DNA from: Labilibaculum sp. K2S
GTDB taxonomy: Bacteria > Bacteroidota > Bacteroidia > Bacteroidales > Marinifilaceae
NCBI RefSeq assembly: GCF_030372765.1
Contig: NZ_JAUCMW010000016.1
Span: 1-64,000, forward strand
Reading direction: 5' to 3'
Length of the DNA stretch: 64,000 bases
Made by a program: the position numbers and the translations under genes. Shown in pieces: positions 46,071 to 54,045 of this stretch; position 1 is the first letter of the stretch; each line of letters begins with the position of its first letter. The notes below the pieces were generated by a model. It was not told where the DNA came from. It did no database searches and saw only the letters and a program-made list of their open reading frames with translations.

Positions 46071-47138
46071 TCAAAAATCTAAGGTTAATTGCTGAGGTTC
46101 AGAAAAATTGATTTGATTGGAAACAGTTAAACCCAGCAACCGAATGCTTTCCTTCAATTCAATTTGGTTTAACAATTCGTTTGCCAGATTAAGAATTTGA
46201 TCCACCCGATTCAATTCCTGCAGAATGGTTTTACTTCTTGTTACCTGTTCAAAGTTGCTGTATTTCACTTTTAAACTTAAAGTCCTTCCTCTAAAACCAC
46301 TCTTCTTTAATCGTCGCAGCAGATCTTCTGCAGTTGCAATCATGTCTTTTCTGATCAAATCTTTATTCGATAAATCCGTATAAAATGTATGCTCAGTACT
46401 TACCGATTTACGAACCCGGTTGGGATTCACCGGACGGTTATCAATCCCTTGTGCTATTTGAAAGTAGTAAACTCCGGCTTTCCCAAACACACGGGTCAAT
46501 TCAGCAAGACTTCTCTCCTTCAAATCTTTCCCCCTGAATATTCCCAACTGATGCATTTTATCTGCCGTAACCTTTCCAACTCCAAAAAATTTATCAATTG
46601 ATAACTGCTCAATAAACTGCTCAACATCTTTGGGAGGAATAACAAATAAACCATCAGGTTTTTGATAATCAGAAGCAATTTTAGCCAAAAACTTATTTAC
46701 TGATATTCCTGCCGAAGCCGTTAAACCAGTCACCTCCTTAATCCTTTCTTTAATCTCTTTGGCAATCAAACTCGCAGAAGGCAAATTTTTCTTATTATGG
46801 GTAACATCTAAAAAAGCTTCGTCAATGGAAAGAGGCTCTACCAAATCGGTAAATTCATAAAAAACACTCATGATTTGCTTCGAAATTTCTTTGTATCGGT
46901 CATGCCTTCCCTTCACAAAAATTAAATTAGGGCATCTCCTTTTCGCAATAGAAGAAGGCATTGCAGAACGCACACCAAATTTTCTCGCTTCGTAACTTGC
47001 TGCAGCAACAACTCCTCTTTCTCCGGATCCCCCAACCGCAATTGGTTTGTTTCGAAGCTCGGGATTATCTTTCTGCTCTACCGAAGCAAAAAAAGCATCC
47101 ATATCAACGTGAATTATTTTGCGATTTTCCTCTCCCAT
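46071..47138 (-). CDS. dinB: DNA polymerase IV (Y-family translesion polymerase)
   Basis: A 355-residue lesion-bypass polymerase. HVDMDAFFASVEQ (residues 10-22) and LSIDEAFLDVT (about 103-113) provide the three catalytic carboxylates. KFLAKIASDYQKPDGL and FFGVGKVTADKM (HhH) are the palm and thumb motifs, and the little-finger domain follows. The last residues (QQLTLDF) look like a sliding-clamp-binding tail. It stands alone, divergent from the MATE gene; no LexA box was recognised in the 164-nt upstream region. Confidence 0.96.
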   Translation of the reverse strand: MGEENRKIIHVDMDAFFASVEQKDNPELRNKPIAVGGSGERGVVAAASYEARKFGVRSAMPSSIAKRRCPNLIFVKGRHDRYKEISKQIMSVFYEFTDLVEPLSIDEAFLDVTHNKKNLPSASLIAKEIKERIKEVTGLTASAGISVNKFLAKIASDYQKPDGLFVIPPKDVEQFIEQLSIDKFFGVGKVTADKMHQLGIFRGKDLKERSLAELTRVFGKAGVYYFQIAQGIDNRPVNPNRVRKSVSTEHTFYTDLSNKDLIRKDMIATAEDLLRRLKKSGFRGRTLSLKVKYSNFEQVTRSKTILQELNRVDQILNLANELLNQIELKESIRLLGLTVSNQINFSEPQQLTLDF

Positions 47139-47302
47139 TTTCCATTCAAATATCCAGAAACAATTTAAAAAATTATCACTTCAATTTTTGTAATTTTACA
47201 CGCCTTAAAAAAGCGAAAAATTCCTATTCCTTATTCAACACATTGCGAAAATAGGGAATAAATACAACCAAACCTGTTCTCGTAAGAACCAAAATAAGTA
47301 AA

Positions 47303-48820
47303 GTGAACCAAATTAAAGATCTTACCAGAGGAAAAATTTTTCCTCAAATTATAAAACTGGCTATTCCAATAATTGCCACCTCATTTGTGCAAATGGCATA
47401 CAATATGACGGATATGGCGTGGTTGGGACAAGTTGGAAGCGAAACAGTAAGTGCTGTTGGAATGGCACTTTATCTGGTTTGGTTTGGTTCATCGCTCCTC
47501 TTTATAACCAAAATTGGTGCTGAAGTAGGAATTTCACAAGCAATTGGAAGTAAAAATATTGAACGGGCTCAATCATTTGCAAAAAACGCGTTCAGTTTAT
47601 CTTTTATTATCTCCATTGCATTTGCCTTAAGCGTATGGATATTTGCTGACCCAATTGTAGACCTTTTTAATATTAAAAGTGAATTTGTAAACGGAACGGC
47701 CTTAAAATACCTTCGGATAATTGCCGTTGGAATGCCATTTACCTATTCCAACATCACCATGGCTGGAATTTATAACGGAGTTGGCAATACAAAAACCTCA
47801 TTTTGGATCAATGCCACCGGATTGATTATAAATATGATACTGGATCCAATTCTTATTTTTGGTTGGGGAAGTATTCCAGGTATGGGTGCAGAAGGAGCAG
47901 GAATCGCTACTGTAATTTCTCAGGTAAGTGTATTTCTACTATTTATTTACTACCTGTATATCAAGCAGAATCCTTTACAAATCAAAAACTATTTAGGGAA
48001 AATTCAAAAAGAATTCTTTCTCCCAATCCTAAAGATTGGAGGTCCTGTTGCCCTCCAATCAGCTTGGTTTGCCTTTATCGCGATGATTTTAGCAAGGGTG
48101 ATTAACAATATTTCTCACGGAAATCCCATTCCTTTTTCAGTTCAATCCATTGGATCACAAATAGAAGCCCTTTCGTGGATGACCGCCTCGGGCTTCTCTA
48201 CTGCATTGGGCACATTCACAGGCCAGAATTATGGAGCAAATAAATGGAGACGAATTCAAAAAGGTTTCTTCATTACCTTAGGCATCGCAGGTTTTATAGG
48301 ATTCATTAGTACCTTGCTCTTCCTTTTTGCAGGCGATCATATTTTCGGATTGTTTATTAACAACAGTGAGAATAATGTGGTGAAAATGGGCATGGTTTAC
48401 CTATTTATTCTTGGTATTTCACAAGTATTTATGTGTGTTGAAATTACAGCAACAGGAGCCTTTAACGGAATTGGACGGGCAGTTCCTCCTGCAATAGTTG
48501 GAATTATTGGAAACTTGATGCGAATTCCTTTTGCCTATTTATTGAGCTACACTTTAGTTGATTACTTACCTGAATTTCAGAACTGGATATCTTCTGAAGC
48601 AGTTTCGGCAACAGGTGTTTGGTGGGGATTAACCATTAGCAGCATATTGAAAGGAAGTATTTTATTTTTGTGGTTCCTATTCTTGCTGAACAGACATCCC
48701 GAAAACTTGTCTCCAATTCCTTTAAAACGTTTATGGATTAGAATAATCCCAAACAGATTACGCCAATCCTCTACAATCAATAATCCAATAAAGAATGAAG
48801 AATTTAAAAAGAGAGCTTAA
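47303..48820 (+). CDS. MATE-family multidrug/Na+ efflux transporter
   Basis: A 505-residue inner-membrane antiporter with about 12 helices in two homologous halves. The start MNQIKDLTRGKIFPQIIKLAIPIIATSF (GTG at 47303) and YNMTDMAWLGQVG are typical of MATE proteins; ASGFSTALGTFTGQNYGA is the matching second-half motif. Exports cationic drugs or metabolites in exchange for Na+ or H+. Its 3' end overlaps mnmD by 26 nt, so the two genes are translationally linked despite unrelated functions. Confidence 0.92.
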   Translation: MNQIKDLTRGKIFPQIIKLAIPIIATSFVQMAYNMTDMAWLGQVGSETVSAVGMALYLVWFGSSLLFITKIGAEVGISQAIGSKNIERAQSFAKNAFSLSFIISIAFALSVWIFADPIVDLFNIKSEFVNGTALKYLRIIAVGMPFTYSNITMAGIYNGVGNTKTSFWINATGLIINMILDPILIFGWGSIPGMGAEGAGIATVISQVSVFLLFIYYLYIKQNPLQIKNYLGKIQKEFFLPILKIGGPVALQSAWFAFIAMILARVINNISHGNPIPFSVQSIGSQIEALSWMTASGFSTALGTFTGQNYGANKWRRIQKGFFITLGIAGFIGFISTLLFLFAGDHIFGLFINNSENNVVKMGMVYLFILGISQVFMCVEITATGAFNGIGRAVPPAIVGIIGNLMRIPFAYLLSYTLVDYLPEFQNWISSEAVSATGVWWGLTISSILKGSILFLWFLFLLNRHPENLSPIPLKRLWIRIIPNRLRQSSTINNPIKNEEFKKRA

Positions 48821-49490
48821 AATAACTGAAGATGGTTCTCATACCCTCTTTGTTCCTGAATTAAATGAGCATTACCATTCTACTCATGGTGCCATTCAGG
48901 AAGCGATGCATGTGTATTTAAATGCAGGATTCAATTTTTGTAAGCAAGATCCAATTCACATTTTAGAAATTGGTTTTGGAACAGGACTAAACTGCTTCCT
49001 CACCCTCATTGAAGCTGAAAAACAAAACAGAACCGTTATTTATCATTCAATAGAATTGTATCCGGTAAAAGAAGAACACATTCAAAACTTGAATTACACC
49101 GATCAAATAGAAGGTTCCGACAAAGATCTTTTTTTCAAATTGCATCAGGCAGCGTGGAATCAAGACGTTGAAATCACGAAAACATTCACCCTAAATAAAC
49201 TGCAGGGCGATCTCAGGAAATTTATTTTTCCTGCCATTTATGACCTTATTTATTTTGATGCATTTGCACCTGATATTCAGCCCGATTTATGGACTCAGGA
49301 TATTTTTGAAAAGCTGAACAATCACCTAAAAGAAGATGCCGTTTTAACAACCTACTCTACAAAAGGAATCATAAAACAAGCTCTTAGAGGTGCAGGATTT
49401 GAGGTAAAACGTCTGCCTGGCCCACCCGGGAAAAGACAGATGTTACGGGCACGGAAAACATGCATCAATACAAAACAGACAATTGAATGA
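48795..49490 (+). CDS. mnmD: tRNA 5-methylaminomethyl-2-thiouridine methyltransferase (MnmD)
   Basis: A 231-residue stand-alone version of the N-terminal MnmC domain, which adds the last methyl group to the wobble uridine modification. The SAM-binding motif is ILEIGFGTGLNCFLTL; IYFDAFAPDIQPDLWT is the catalytic-loop motif of MnmC/MnmD. The oxidase domain of full MnmC is absent, as in other MnmD-only bacteria that use the nm5 branch. It begins inside the MATE gene. Confidence 0.92.
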   Translation: MKNLKRELKITEDGSHTLFVPELNEHYHSTHGAIQEAMHVYLNAGFNFCKQDPIHILEIGFGTGLNCFLTLIEAEKQNRTVIYHSIELYPVKEEHIQNLNYTDQIEGSDKDLFFKLHQAAWNQDVEITKTFTLNKLQGDLRKFIFPAIYDLIYFDAFAPDIQPDLWTQDIFEKLNNHLKEDAVLTTYSTKGIIKQALRGAGFEVKRLPGPPGKRQMLRARKTCINTKQTIE

Positions 49491-49646
49491 AGATCTTTTT
49501 TTTTTGAAGGACGTTAAATGCAAAAAAAGGTTAATTACAAGTTGATTTTCGATATTCTGAGAGAAAAGTTTTACCTTAGACGATTCTTATGATCTTGCTG
49601 ATCATAAATAAAATTGAATTATTATAATTAAATATACAATACCCGA

Positions 49647-50249
49647 ATGAAGTACACAGAAGAACAAGATAAGGTAAGCTATTGCCTTGGATTAAGCATC
49701 GCAAGCAATTTAATAACTTCAGGAGTTAAAACAATTAGTGTTGATCCATTTATGGAAGCTTTGAATGCTGCTTTTAATGGAAAAATGCCGGAACTATCTC
49801 CGGAAGAGGCCAATGGTATTCTTCAGGAGTTTTTTGGAAAACTGCAAGAAGAACAAGCTGGAAAAGCAGTTGAAGCAGGAACAAAATTTTTAGAAGAGAA
49901 CTCTAAAAAAGAAGGTGTTGTAAGTCTTGAAAGCGGACTGCAATACGAAATCATCACAGAAGGAAATGGAGACACACCAAAAGGAACTGATAGTGTTAAA
50001 TGTCACTACCATGGAACTTTAATTGACGGAACAGTTTTCGATAGTTCTGTTAAGAGAGGTGAACCTGCTGTATTTCCGGTAAATGGAGTTATTAGAGGTT
50101 GGGTTGAAGCTCTTCAACTAATGCCTTTAGGTTCGAAATGGAAACTATATGTTCCTTCGGACTTAGCTTATGGTGCACAGGGTGCAGGAAACCTTATTGG
50201 CCCACACACAACTTTAATTTTCGAAGTTGAATTACTTGAAATCGTATAA
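49647..50249 (+). CDS. FKBP-type peptidyl-prolyl isomerase (cytosolic form)
   Basis: A 200-residue FKBP. Residues 5-90 form the helical FKBP_N dimerisation domain (VSYCLGLSIASNL). Residues about 110-199 are the catalytic domain (VKCHYHGTLIDGTVFDSS, GVIRGWVEALQLMPLGSKW, LIFEVELLEIV). It lacks a signal peptide. It speeds proline isomerisation during folding. The next gene, 31 nt downstream, is a paralogue with a lipoprotein signal, so one folding pair may serve cytosol and envelope. A possible promoter box TACCTTAG lies at 49572-49579. Confidence 0.93.
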   Translation: MKYTEEQDKVSYCLGLSIASNLITSGVKTISVDPFMEALNAAFNGKMPELSPEEANGILQEFFGKLQEEQAGKAVEAGTKFLEENSKKEGVVSLESGLQYEIITEGNGDTPKGTDSVKCHYHGTLIDGTVFDSSVKRGEPAVFPVNGVIRGWVEALQLMPLGSKWKLYVPSDLAYGAQGAGNLIGPHTTLIFEVELLEIV

Positions 50250-50280
50250 TTATATTAATAACCATAACAATCCAAAAAAA

Positions 50281-50982
50281 ATGAAACTAAAAGTATTATC
50301 TATTGCACTGGGTCTTGGACTAATTACATTGGCTTCTTGTAATCAAAAAAGAAATAAAAGTGTTGCTCTAAACAACGAACTTGACTCTGTTAGTTATAGT
50401 TTAGGTGCTAGTTTTGGTACTAACCTTGAGCGTAACGGACTTACTAATTTGAACGAAGAAGTTCTTTTAGCTGCATTGTACGCTTCTCTTGACAAAGATT
50501 CATTGGTAATTGATCCTCAAAAAGGAAATGCTGTTATCAACAATTACATCAAAGGTCTTCAGGAAAAAATTGGTGCTGAAAACTTAGTTAAAGGTCAAAA
50601 ATTCTTAGAGGAAAACAAATCAAAAGAAGGTGTCGTTGTTACTGAAAGTGGTCTGCAATACCGTATTATCAACGAAGGAGATGGTGCTAAACCTCTCGCT
50701 ACTGATAAAGTTTCAGTTCACTACAAAGGAACAACTATTGACGGTAAAGAATTTGACTCTTCTTATAAAAGAAACGAACCAGCTACATTTGCTGCTAACC
50801 GTGTAATTAAAGGATGGACTGAAGCTTTACAGTTAATGCCTGTGGGTTCTAAATGGGAATTATTTATTCCTTCGAACCTTGCATACGGTCCACGTGCAAT
50901 GGGAGCTGATATCAAAGCAAACGAAACTTTAATTTTCGAAGTTGAATTGTTGGATATTATAAAAGACGAAAAAAAGAACTAA
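50281..50982 (+). CDS. FKBP-type peptidyl-prolyl isomerase lipoprotein
   Basis: A 233-residue FKBP with a lipoprotein signal (LGLGLITLASC, Cys20) starting at the ATG at 50281; upstream in-frame codons overlap the previous gene and are not needed. The mature part repeats the layout of its neighbour: FKBP_N (VSYSLGASFGTNL) then the catalytic domain (VSVHYKGTTIDGKEFDSS, VIKGWTEALQLMPVGSKW, LIFEVELLDII). It should act on envelope proteins. The tandem pair comes from duplication, and a strong terminator follows. Confidence 0.93.
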   Translation: MKLKVLSIALGLGLITLASCNQKRNKSVALNNELDSVSYSLGASFGTNLERNGLTNLNEEVLLAALYASLDKDSLVIDPQKGNAVINNYIKGLQEKIGAENLVKGQKFLEENKSKEGVVVTESGLQYRIINEGDGAKPLATDKVSVHYKGTTIDGKEFDSSYKRNEPATFAANRVIKGWTEALQLMPVGSKWELFIPSNLAYGPRAMGADIKANETLIFEVELLDIIKDEKKN

Positions 50983-51020
50983 TTAATCATATTAATTAGT
51001 ACAACTTATTAAAAACAATT

Positions 51021-51057
51021 ACCCCTTTTGGAGTTTTCCAGAAGGGGTTATTTTTTC
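51021..51057 (+). terminator. Rho-independent terminator after FKBP pair
   Basis: ACCCCTTTTGGA and TCCAGAAGGGGT pair with one wobble and are followed by a T-rich tract from 51051. It lies 39 nt after the FKBP stop. Confidence 0.85.
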
Positions 51058-51230
51058 TTTTTTGACAAAGAATCTTTTTTTAGATTTGCATTCTTTTGCA
51101 ACTGCAACTGCATTGTTGTAAATTTAAAATCTTGTTTTTAGAAGAATGGATTAATTACATCTAACTACACTCACAACGAGTGTCTTAACAAAAATCATCC
51201 TTCTATTTTATAAAAATAAGACTTTTACAA

Positions 51231-51317
51231 ATGGAAACAATTACTTCTCAATGTTCTCGAGTAAGAGAATTAATGAGTCAGAATTTTCCTTTTGATACTA
51301 AAATTGAAATAATTTAA
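51231..51317 (+). CDS. Possible 28-residue leader peptide before cyclophilin gene
   Basis: A short ATG frame (METITSQCSRVRELM, ending KIEII) stops 11 nt before the ATG of the cyclophilin gene. Codon choice looks ordinary for the neighbourhood. Its position suggests a leader or upstream ORF, or simply chance. The rest of the 346-nt gap 50983-51328 holds the terminator above and AT-rich DNA. Confidence 0.3.
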   Translation: METITSQCSRVRELMSQNFPFDTKIEII

Positions 51318-51328
51318 AACAAATAAAA

Positions 51329-51766
51329 ATGACACACGCAGAGATTCATACCGAAAAAGGAGTTATGAAAGTGGAATTCTTTGAGAATGATGCTCCAAAA
51401 ACTGTTGAAAATTTTGTTAACCTATCAGAATCTGGATTTTACGATGGCCTGACTTTTCACCGGGTTATTCCAAATTTTGTGATTCAAGGTGGTTGTCCCG
51501 ATGGCACAGGTGCCGGCGGGCCTGGTTACTCAATCAATTGTGAATTGAATGGCGAAAATCAATATCACGACAGAGGTGTTTTATCGATGGCTCATGCCGG
51601 AAGAAATACTGGTGGATCGCAATTTTTCATTTGCCACGGCCGCGAAAATACTTCCCATTTAGATCGCCAGCATACTTGTTTCGGCAAAGTGGTTGAGGGA
51701 TTAGAAGTTATTGATGCAATTCGTGCAGGTGATAGTATTGATAAAATTGTTATCGTAAAAGAATAA
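51329..51766 (+). CDS. Cyclophilin-type peptidyl-prolyl isomerase
   Basis: A 145-residue single-domain cyclophilin without signal peptide, so cytosolic. FHRVIPNFVIQGGCPDGTGAGGPGY in part (FHRVIPNFVIQGG) contains the catalytic Arg; GGSQFFICHG and HTCFGKVVEGLEVID complete the active site. It catalyses cis-trans isomerisation of X-Pro bonds. It is 20 nt upstream of the DUF3127 gene and probably shares its transcript. Confidence 0.95.
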   Translation: MTHAEIHTEKGVMKVEFFENDAPKTVENFVNLSESGFYDGLTFHRVIPNFVIQGGCPDGTGAGGPGYSINCELNGENQYHDRGVLSMAHAGRNTGGSQFFICHGRENTSHLDRQHTCFGKVVEGLEVIDAIRAGDSIDKIVIVKE

Positions 51767-51786
51767 TACAAAATATACAGAACATT

Positions 51787-52161
51787 ATGAATTTTGAAAT
51801 TAATGGTAAAATGATCGTGAAAGAGGAAACTCAATCAATCAGCGATCGTTTCAAAAAAAGAGAATTTGTTATTGAAGTTGAAAATGAAAGAAATTCTGAA
51901 TGGAATGATTTTATTAAATTTCAACTAACACAGGATCGTTGCGATTTATTGGAAACAATTTCTTTGTACGAAGAAATTAAAGTTTCTTTTAATGTTCGTG
52001 GTCGTAAGTGGGAAAAAGATGGAAAAGTAAACTACTTTTCGAATCTTGAAGCTTGGAGAATTGAAAAAGTACAAGCTGGTGGTTCTCCTGTTCCTGAAAT
52101 GCCTGAATTTAGAGCAGAGGATGTTCCTCCTGCACCAGAAGAAGATGATCTTCCTTTTTAA
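51787..52161 (+). CDS. DUF3127 protein with SSB-like acidic C-terminal tip
   Basis: A 124-residue protein of the DUF3127 family, common in Bacteroidota and of unknown function. The body (residues 1-95) predicts a small beta-barrel (FEINGKMIVKEETQ, REFVIEVENER, VSFNVRGRKWEKDGK), consistent with an OB-like fold. The C-terminus is a Pro/Glu-rich linker ending EEDDLPF, strikingly like the DDDIPF/DDDLPF tip by which single-strand binding proteins recruit partners. I infer a DNA-binding or SSB-like adaptor role. It follows the cyclophilin gene and precedes a bidirectional terminator. Confidence 0.85.
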   Translation: MNFEINGKMIVKEETQSISDRFKKREFVIEVENERNSEWNDFIKFQLTQDRCDLLETISLYEEIKVSFNVRGRKWEKDGKVNYFSNLEAWRIEKVQAGGSPVPEMPEFRAEDVPPAPEEDDLPF

Positions 52162-52170
52162 AAAATACAA

Positions 52171-52197
52171 AAACCGCACTTTTCAGTGCGGTTTTTT
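52171..52197. terminator. Bidirectional terminator
   Basis: AAACCGCAC and its exact complement flank a 6-nt loop, with A-rich and T-rich flanks. It serves the DUF3127 gene (+) and the ECF operon end (-). Confidence 0.88.
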
Positions 52198-52258
52198 CAA
52201 TTAAAAAAATCAAATATTACTGAAGTGTCGGTCAATACCGACTGTGTTTGCTCTCATA

Positions 52259-52681
52259 TTAATGATGCAATAATTTATTAACAATTCTATCGAAAACCAT
52301 TAATCCTCCAAAAGAAACAGCAACAATGTAAACCATTACCGGAAGTTTTATTAAACTATCAAATACTTTCGTTAAAACCTGATTAATTGGTTGTAATAAT
52401 ACAGCATCAAGCTGATGTAAAAATGGATTCTCAGCAGAACTAATTAAAGTTCTCACATCAGTCCCCAAAAGAATAAGTACAACAAATAAAATAAGTCCGC
52501 TTATCCAAATCCATTGATTCCTCGAAATCGGCTTCTTCATTTCAATTGGTTTTGCAAGCCAATCCTGCATTACCCTATCCATAACCTTATTCGTAAATTG
52601 ATCTGAAGTCTCCTCCAACTCAACATTCTTCATCAGTTCTTTGATAAAATCATCTTTATAGATATCTTCTTTTTTGCTCAT
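52259..52681 (-). CDS. Membrane protein downstream of ECF sigma factor, probable anti-sigma factor
   Basis: A 140-residue protein with a cytosolic acidic N-terminus (about residues 1-50, including EETSDQFTNKVMDRVMQDW) and two membrane helices (about 52-70 and 113-133). It starts 30 nt after the sigma-factor gene on the same strand. Small membrane proteins encoded directly after ECF sigma genes usually bind and hold the sigma factor until a signal arrives. No classical zinc anti-sigma motif (HxxxCxxC) is present, so the role is inferred from position and topology. Confidence 0.65.
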   Translation of the reverse strand: MSKKEDIYKDDFIKELMKNVELEETSDQFTNKVMDRVMQDWLAKPIEMKKPISRNQWIWISGLILFVVLILLGTDVRTLISSAENPFLHQLDAVLLQPINQVLTKVFDSLIKLPVMVYIVAVSFGGLMVFDRIVNKLLHH

Positions 52682-52711
52682 CGTAGTCTAATTTTATATT
52701 CTTTCGAATAC

Positions 52712-53287
52712 CTATAATATCGTTTTTAATTCACCATGCAAAGCCAACTCCAACTGAGTATAAAGCTTTTTTCTTGCACGATGCAATTTCACCTTAACAT
52801 TGGAAGCGCTTAAACCAGTAATAGAGCAAACCTCATCTACCGAATTTTCTTCCAGGTAAAACAGAGTAATCAGACACCTTTCATCAGCAGGTAACCTGTT
52901 TAATGCTTCGGAAAGGTATTTTTTCCTTTCTACGTTTCTTACTTCCTGCAAGGCTGATTGGGTGGATTTTACATTTACCGAACTTGTAAAATCATCATCA
53001 ATAGAACTTACATCCAATTTTTTCTTTCTTAAACGCGATATTGCTGTATTGTAAATGATTCGATATATCCAGGTTGAAAATTTTGCATCTCCCTTATAGC
53101 TATCCAAGGCCTGATATGCTTTCAAAAATGCATCTTGAGCAATTTCTTCGGCATCTTCACGATTTCCCATTAATTGTAAGGCTACATTAAATGTCATCCT
53201 CTTGTATTTATCTACAAGAAAAGCATATGCCCCGGGATCTCCATCTTTAATCCTGGCTATATAATAACTATCCTTTTGAAACTTCAT
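52712..53287 (-). CDS. ECF-type RNA polymerase sigma factor
   Basis: A 191-residue sigma factor starting at the ATG at 53287 (the frame upstream offers only TTG). Region 2 spans about 15-85 (AYAFLVDKYKRMTFNVA, DAEEIAQDAFLKAYQAL, STWIYRIIYNTAISRLRKKK). Region 4 spans about 125-180 (LPADERCLITLFYLEENSVDEV, then GLSASNVKVKLHRARKKL). Region 3 is absent, as expected for ECF factors. It is preceded by its own TGTAACC-N16-CGTC promoter motif, so it probably autoregulates, and is followed by a candidate anti-sigma gene. Confidence 0.95.
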   Translation of the reverse strand: MKFQKDSYYIARIKDGDPGAYAFLVDKYKRMTFNVALQLMGNREDAEEIAQDAFLKAYQALDSYKGDAKFSTWIYRIIYNTAISRLRKKKLDVSSIDDDFTSSVNVKSTQSALQEVRNVERKKYLSEALNRLPADERCLITLFYLEENSVDEVCSITGLSASNVKVKLHRARKKLYTQLELALHGELKTIL

Positions 53288-53392
53288 ATACAAATTGTGC
53301 TTTCAATTTAGAAAAACAAAGTCATCAACTAAAAAGACATTGTTGCGTTGATTCACTTCTTTTTCCCTTTTAATTGAATCATCTACAACTTA

Positions 53393-53419
53393 GACGCAGA
53401 AAATCTAAAATCGGTTACA
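53393..53419 (-). promoter_or_regulatory. ECF-type promoter of the sigma-factor operon
   Basis: On the minus strand TGTAAC (53419-53414) is followed after exactly 17 nt by CGTC (53396-53393). The -10 box lies 106 nt before the sigma ATG. The same motif and spacing recurs on the plus strand at 53525-53551, which makes chance unlikely. Confidence 0.75.
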
Positions 53420-53524
53420 GCTTATTCCATAATTTCAATCTTTTTTTTTCAATTCATTAATAGCAAGTTAAGACAATGATTTTTATTGAAATAATTGTGA
53501 GCGTTAAAAAAATCTTAAAATATT

Positions 53525-53551
53525 TGTAACCTGTTTGAAAGAGGTGGCGTC
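53525..53551 (+). promoter_or_regulatory. ECF-type promoter of the DUF6249-like gene
   Basis: TGTAAC (53525-53530), a 17-nt spacer and CGTC (53548-53551) match the minus-strand motif at 53393-53419 base for base in both boxes. The target gene starts at 53634. The remainder of the 346-nt divergent region is AT-rich. Confidence 0.75.
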
Positions 53552-53633
53552 ATAAAGTTGAATGCAAAAATCAAGCTTTGGTTTTCGTTCACAATCAATA
53601 AAATAATAACAGTTTAATCTTAAAACTTAAATC

Positions 53634-53969
53634 ATGGATATAACAGGAGTAGTAGCAATCATTTCATCATTCGGAATCATTCCTTTGATCATATTTTTAG
53701 TTCATCGTCACAAAGAAAGAAAGGCGTTAATTGAAAAAGGTATGGATATGAGCCTTTTAGTTGGAGACAAAAAGTGCAGTACTTTAGAAAGTTTAAAATA
53801 CGGTGTTCTTTTAATTGGTCTCGCAATTGGAATTCTAATAGGAAACATTTTAGATGCTTACACAGGTTTAAATGAAGAAGTGTCTTACTTTTCAATGATC
53901 TTTTTATTTGGTGGACTTGCACTATTAGTATTCTACGGATTAGCGAAAAAACAAGAGGCTGAGAAATAA
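53634..53969 (+). CDS. Small membrane protein, DUF6249-like
   Basis: A 111-residue protein with three hydrophobic helices (about 3-22, 55-73, 84-103). The first ends in HRHKERKALIEKGMD, a motif typical of DUF6249 proteins of Bacteroidota; the second includes YGVLLIGLAIGILIG. Function is unknown. It lies divergent to the ECF sigma operon and is preceded by the same promoter motif, so it is a predicted target of that sigma factor, perhaps in an envelope response. A bidirectional terminator follows. Confidence 0.8.
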   Translation: MDITGVVAIISSFGIIPLIIFLVHRHKERKALIEKGMDMSLLVGDKKCSTLESLKYGVLLIGLAIGILIGNILDAYTGLNEEVSYFSMIFLFGGLALLVFYGLAKKQEAEK

Positions 53970-53983
53970 ACCAAGCCTTCTAC

Positions 53984-54017
53984 AAAAAATGCGTTCCAAA
54001 CTGGAACGCATTTTTTT
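53984..54017. terminator. Bidirectional terminator
   Basis: AAATGCGTTCCA and its complement form a long stem with A-run before and T-run after, between the DUF6249-like gene (+) and the M64 peptidase gene (-). Confidence 0.92.
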
Positions 54018-54045
54018 ATTTTCTCATTATAGATCTTAATAGCAA

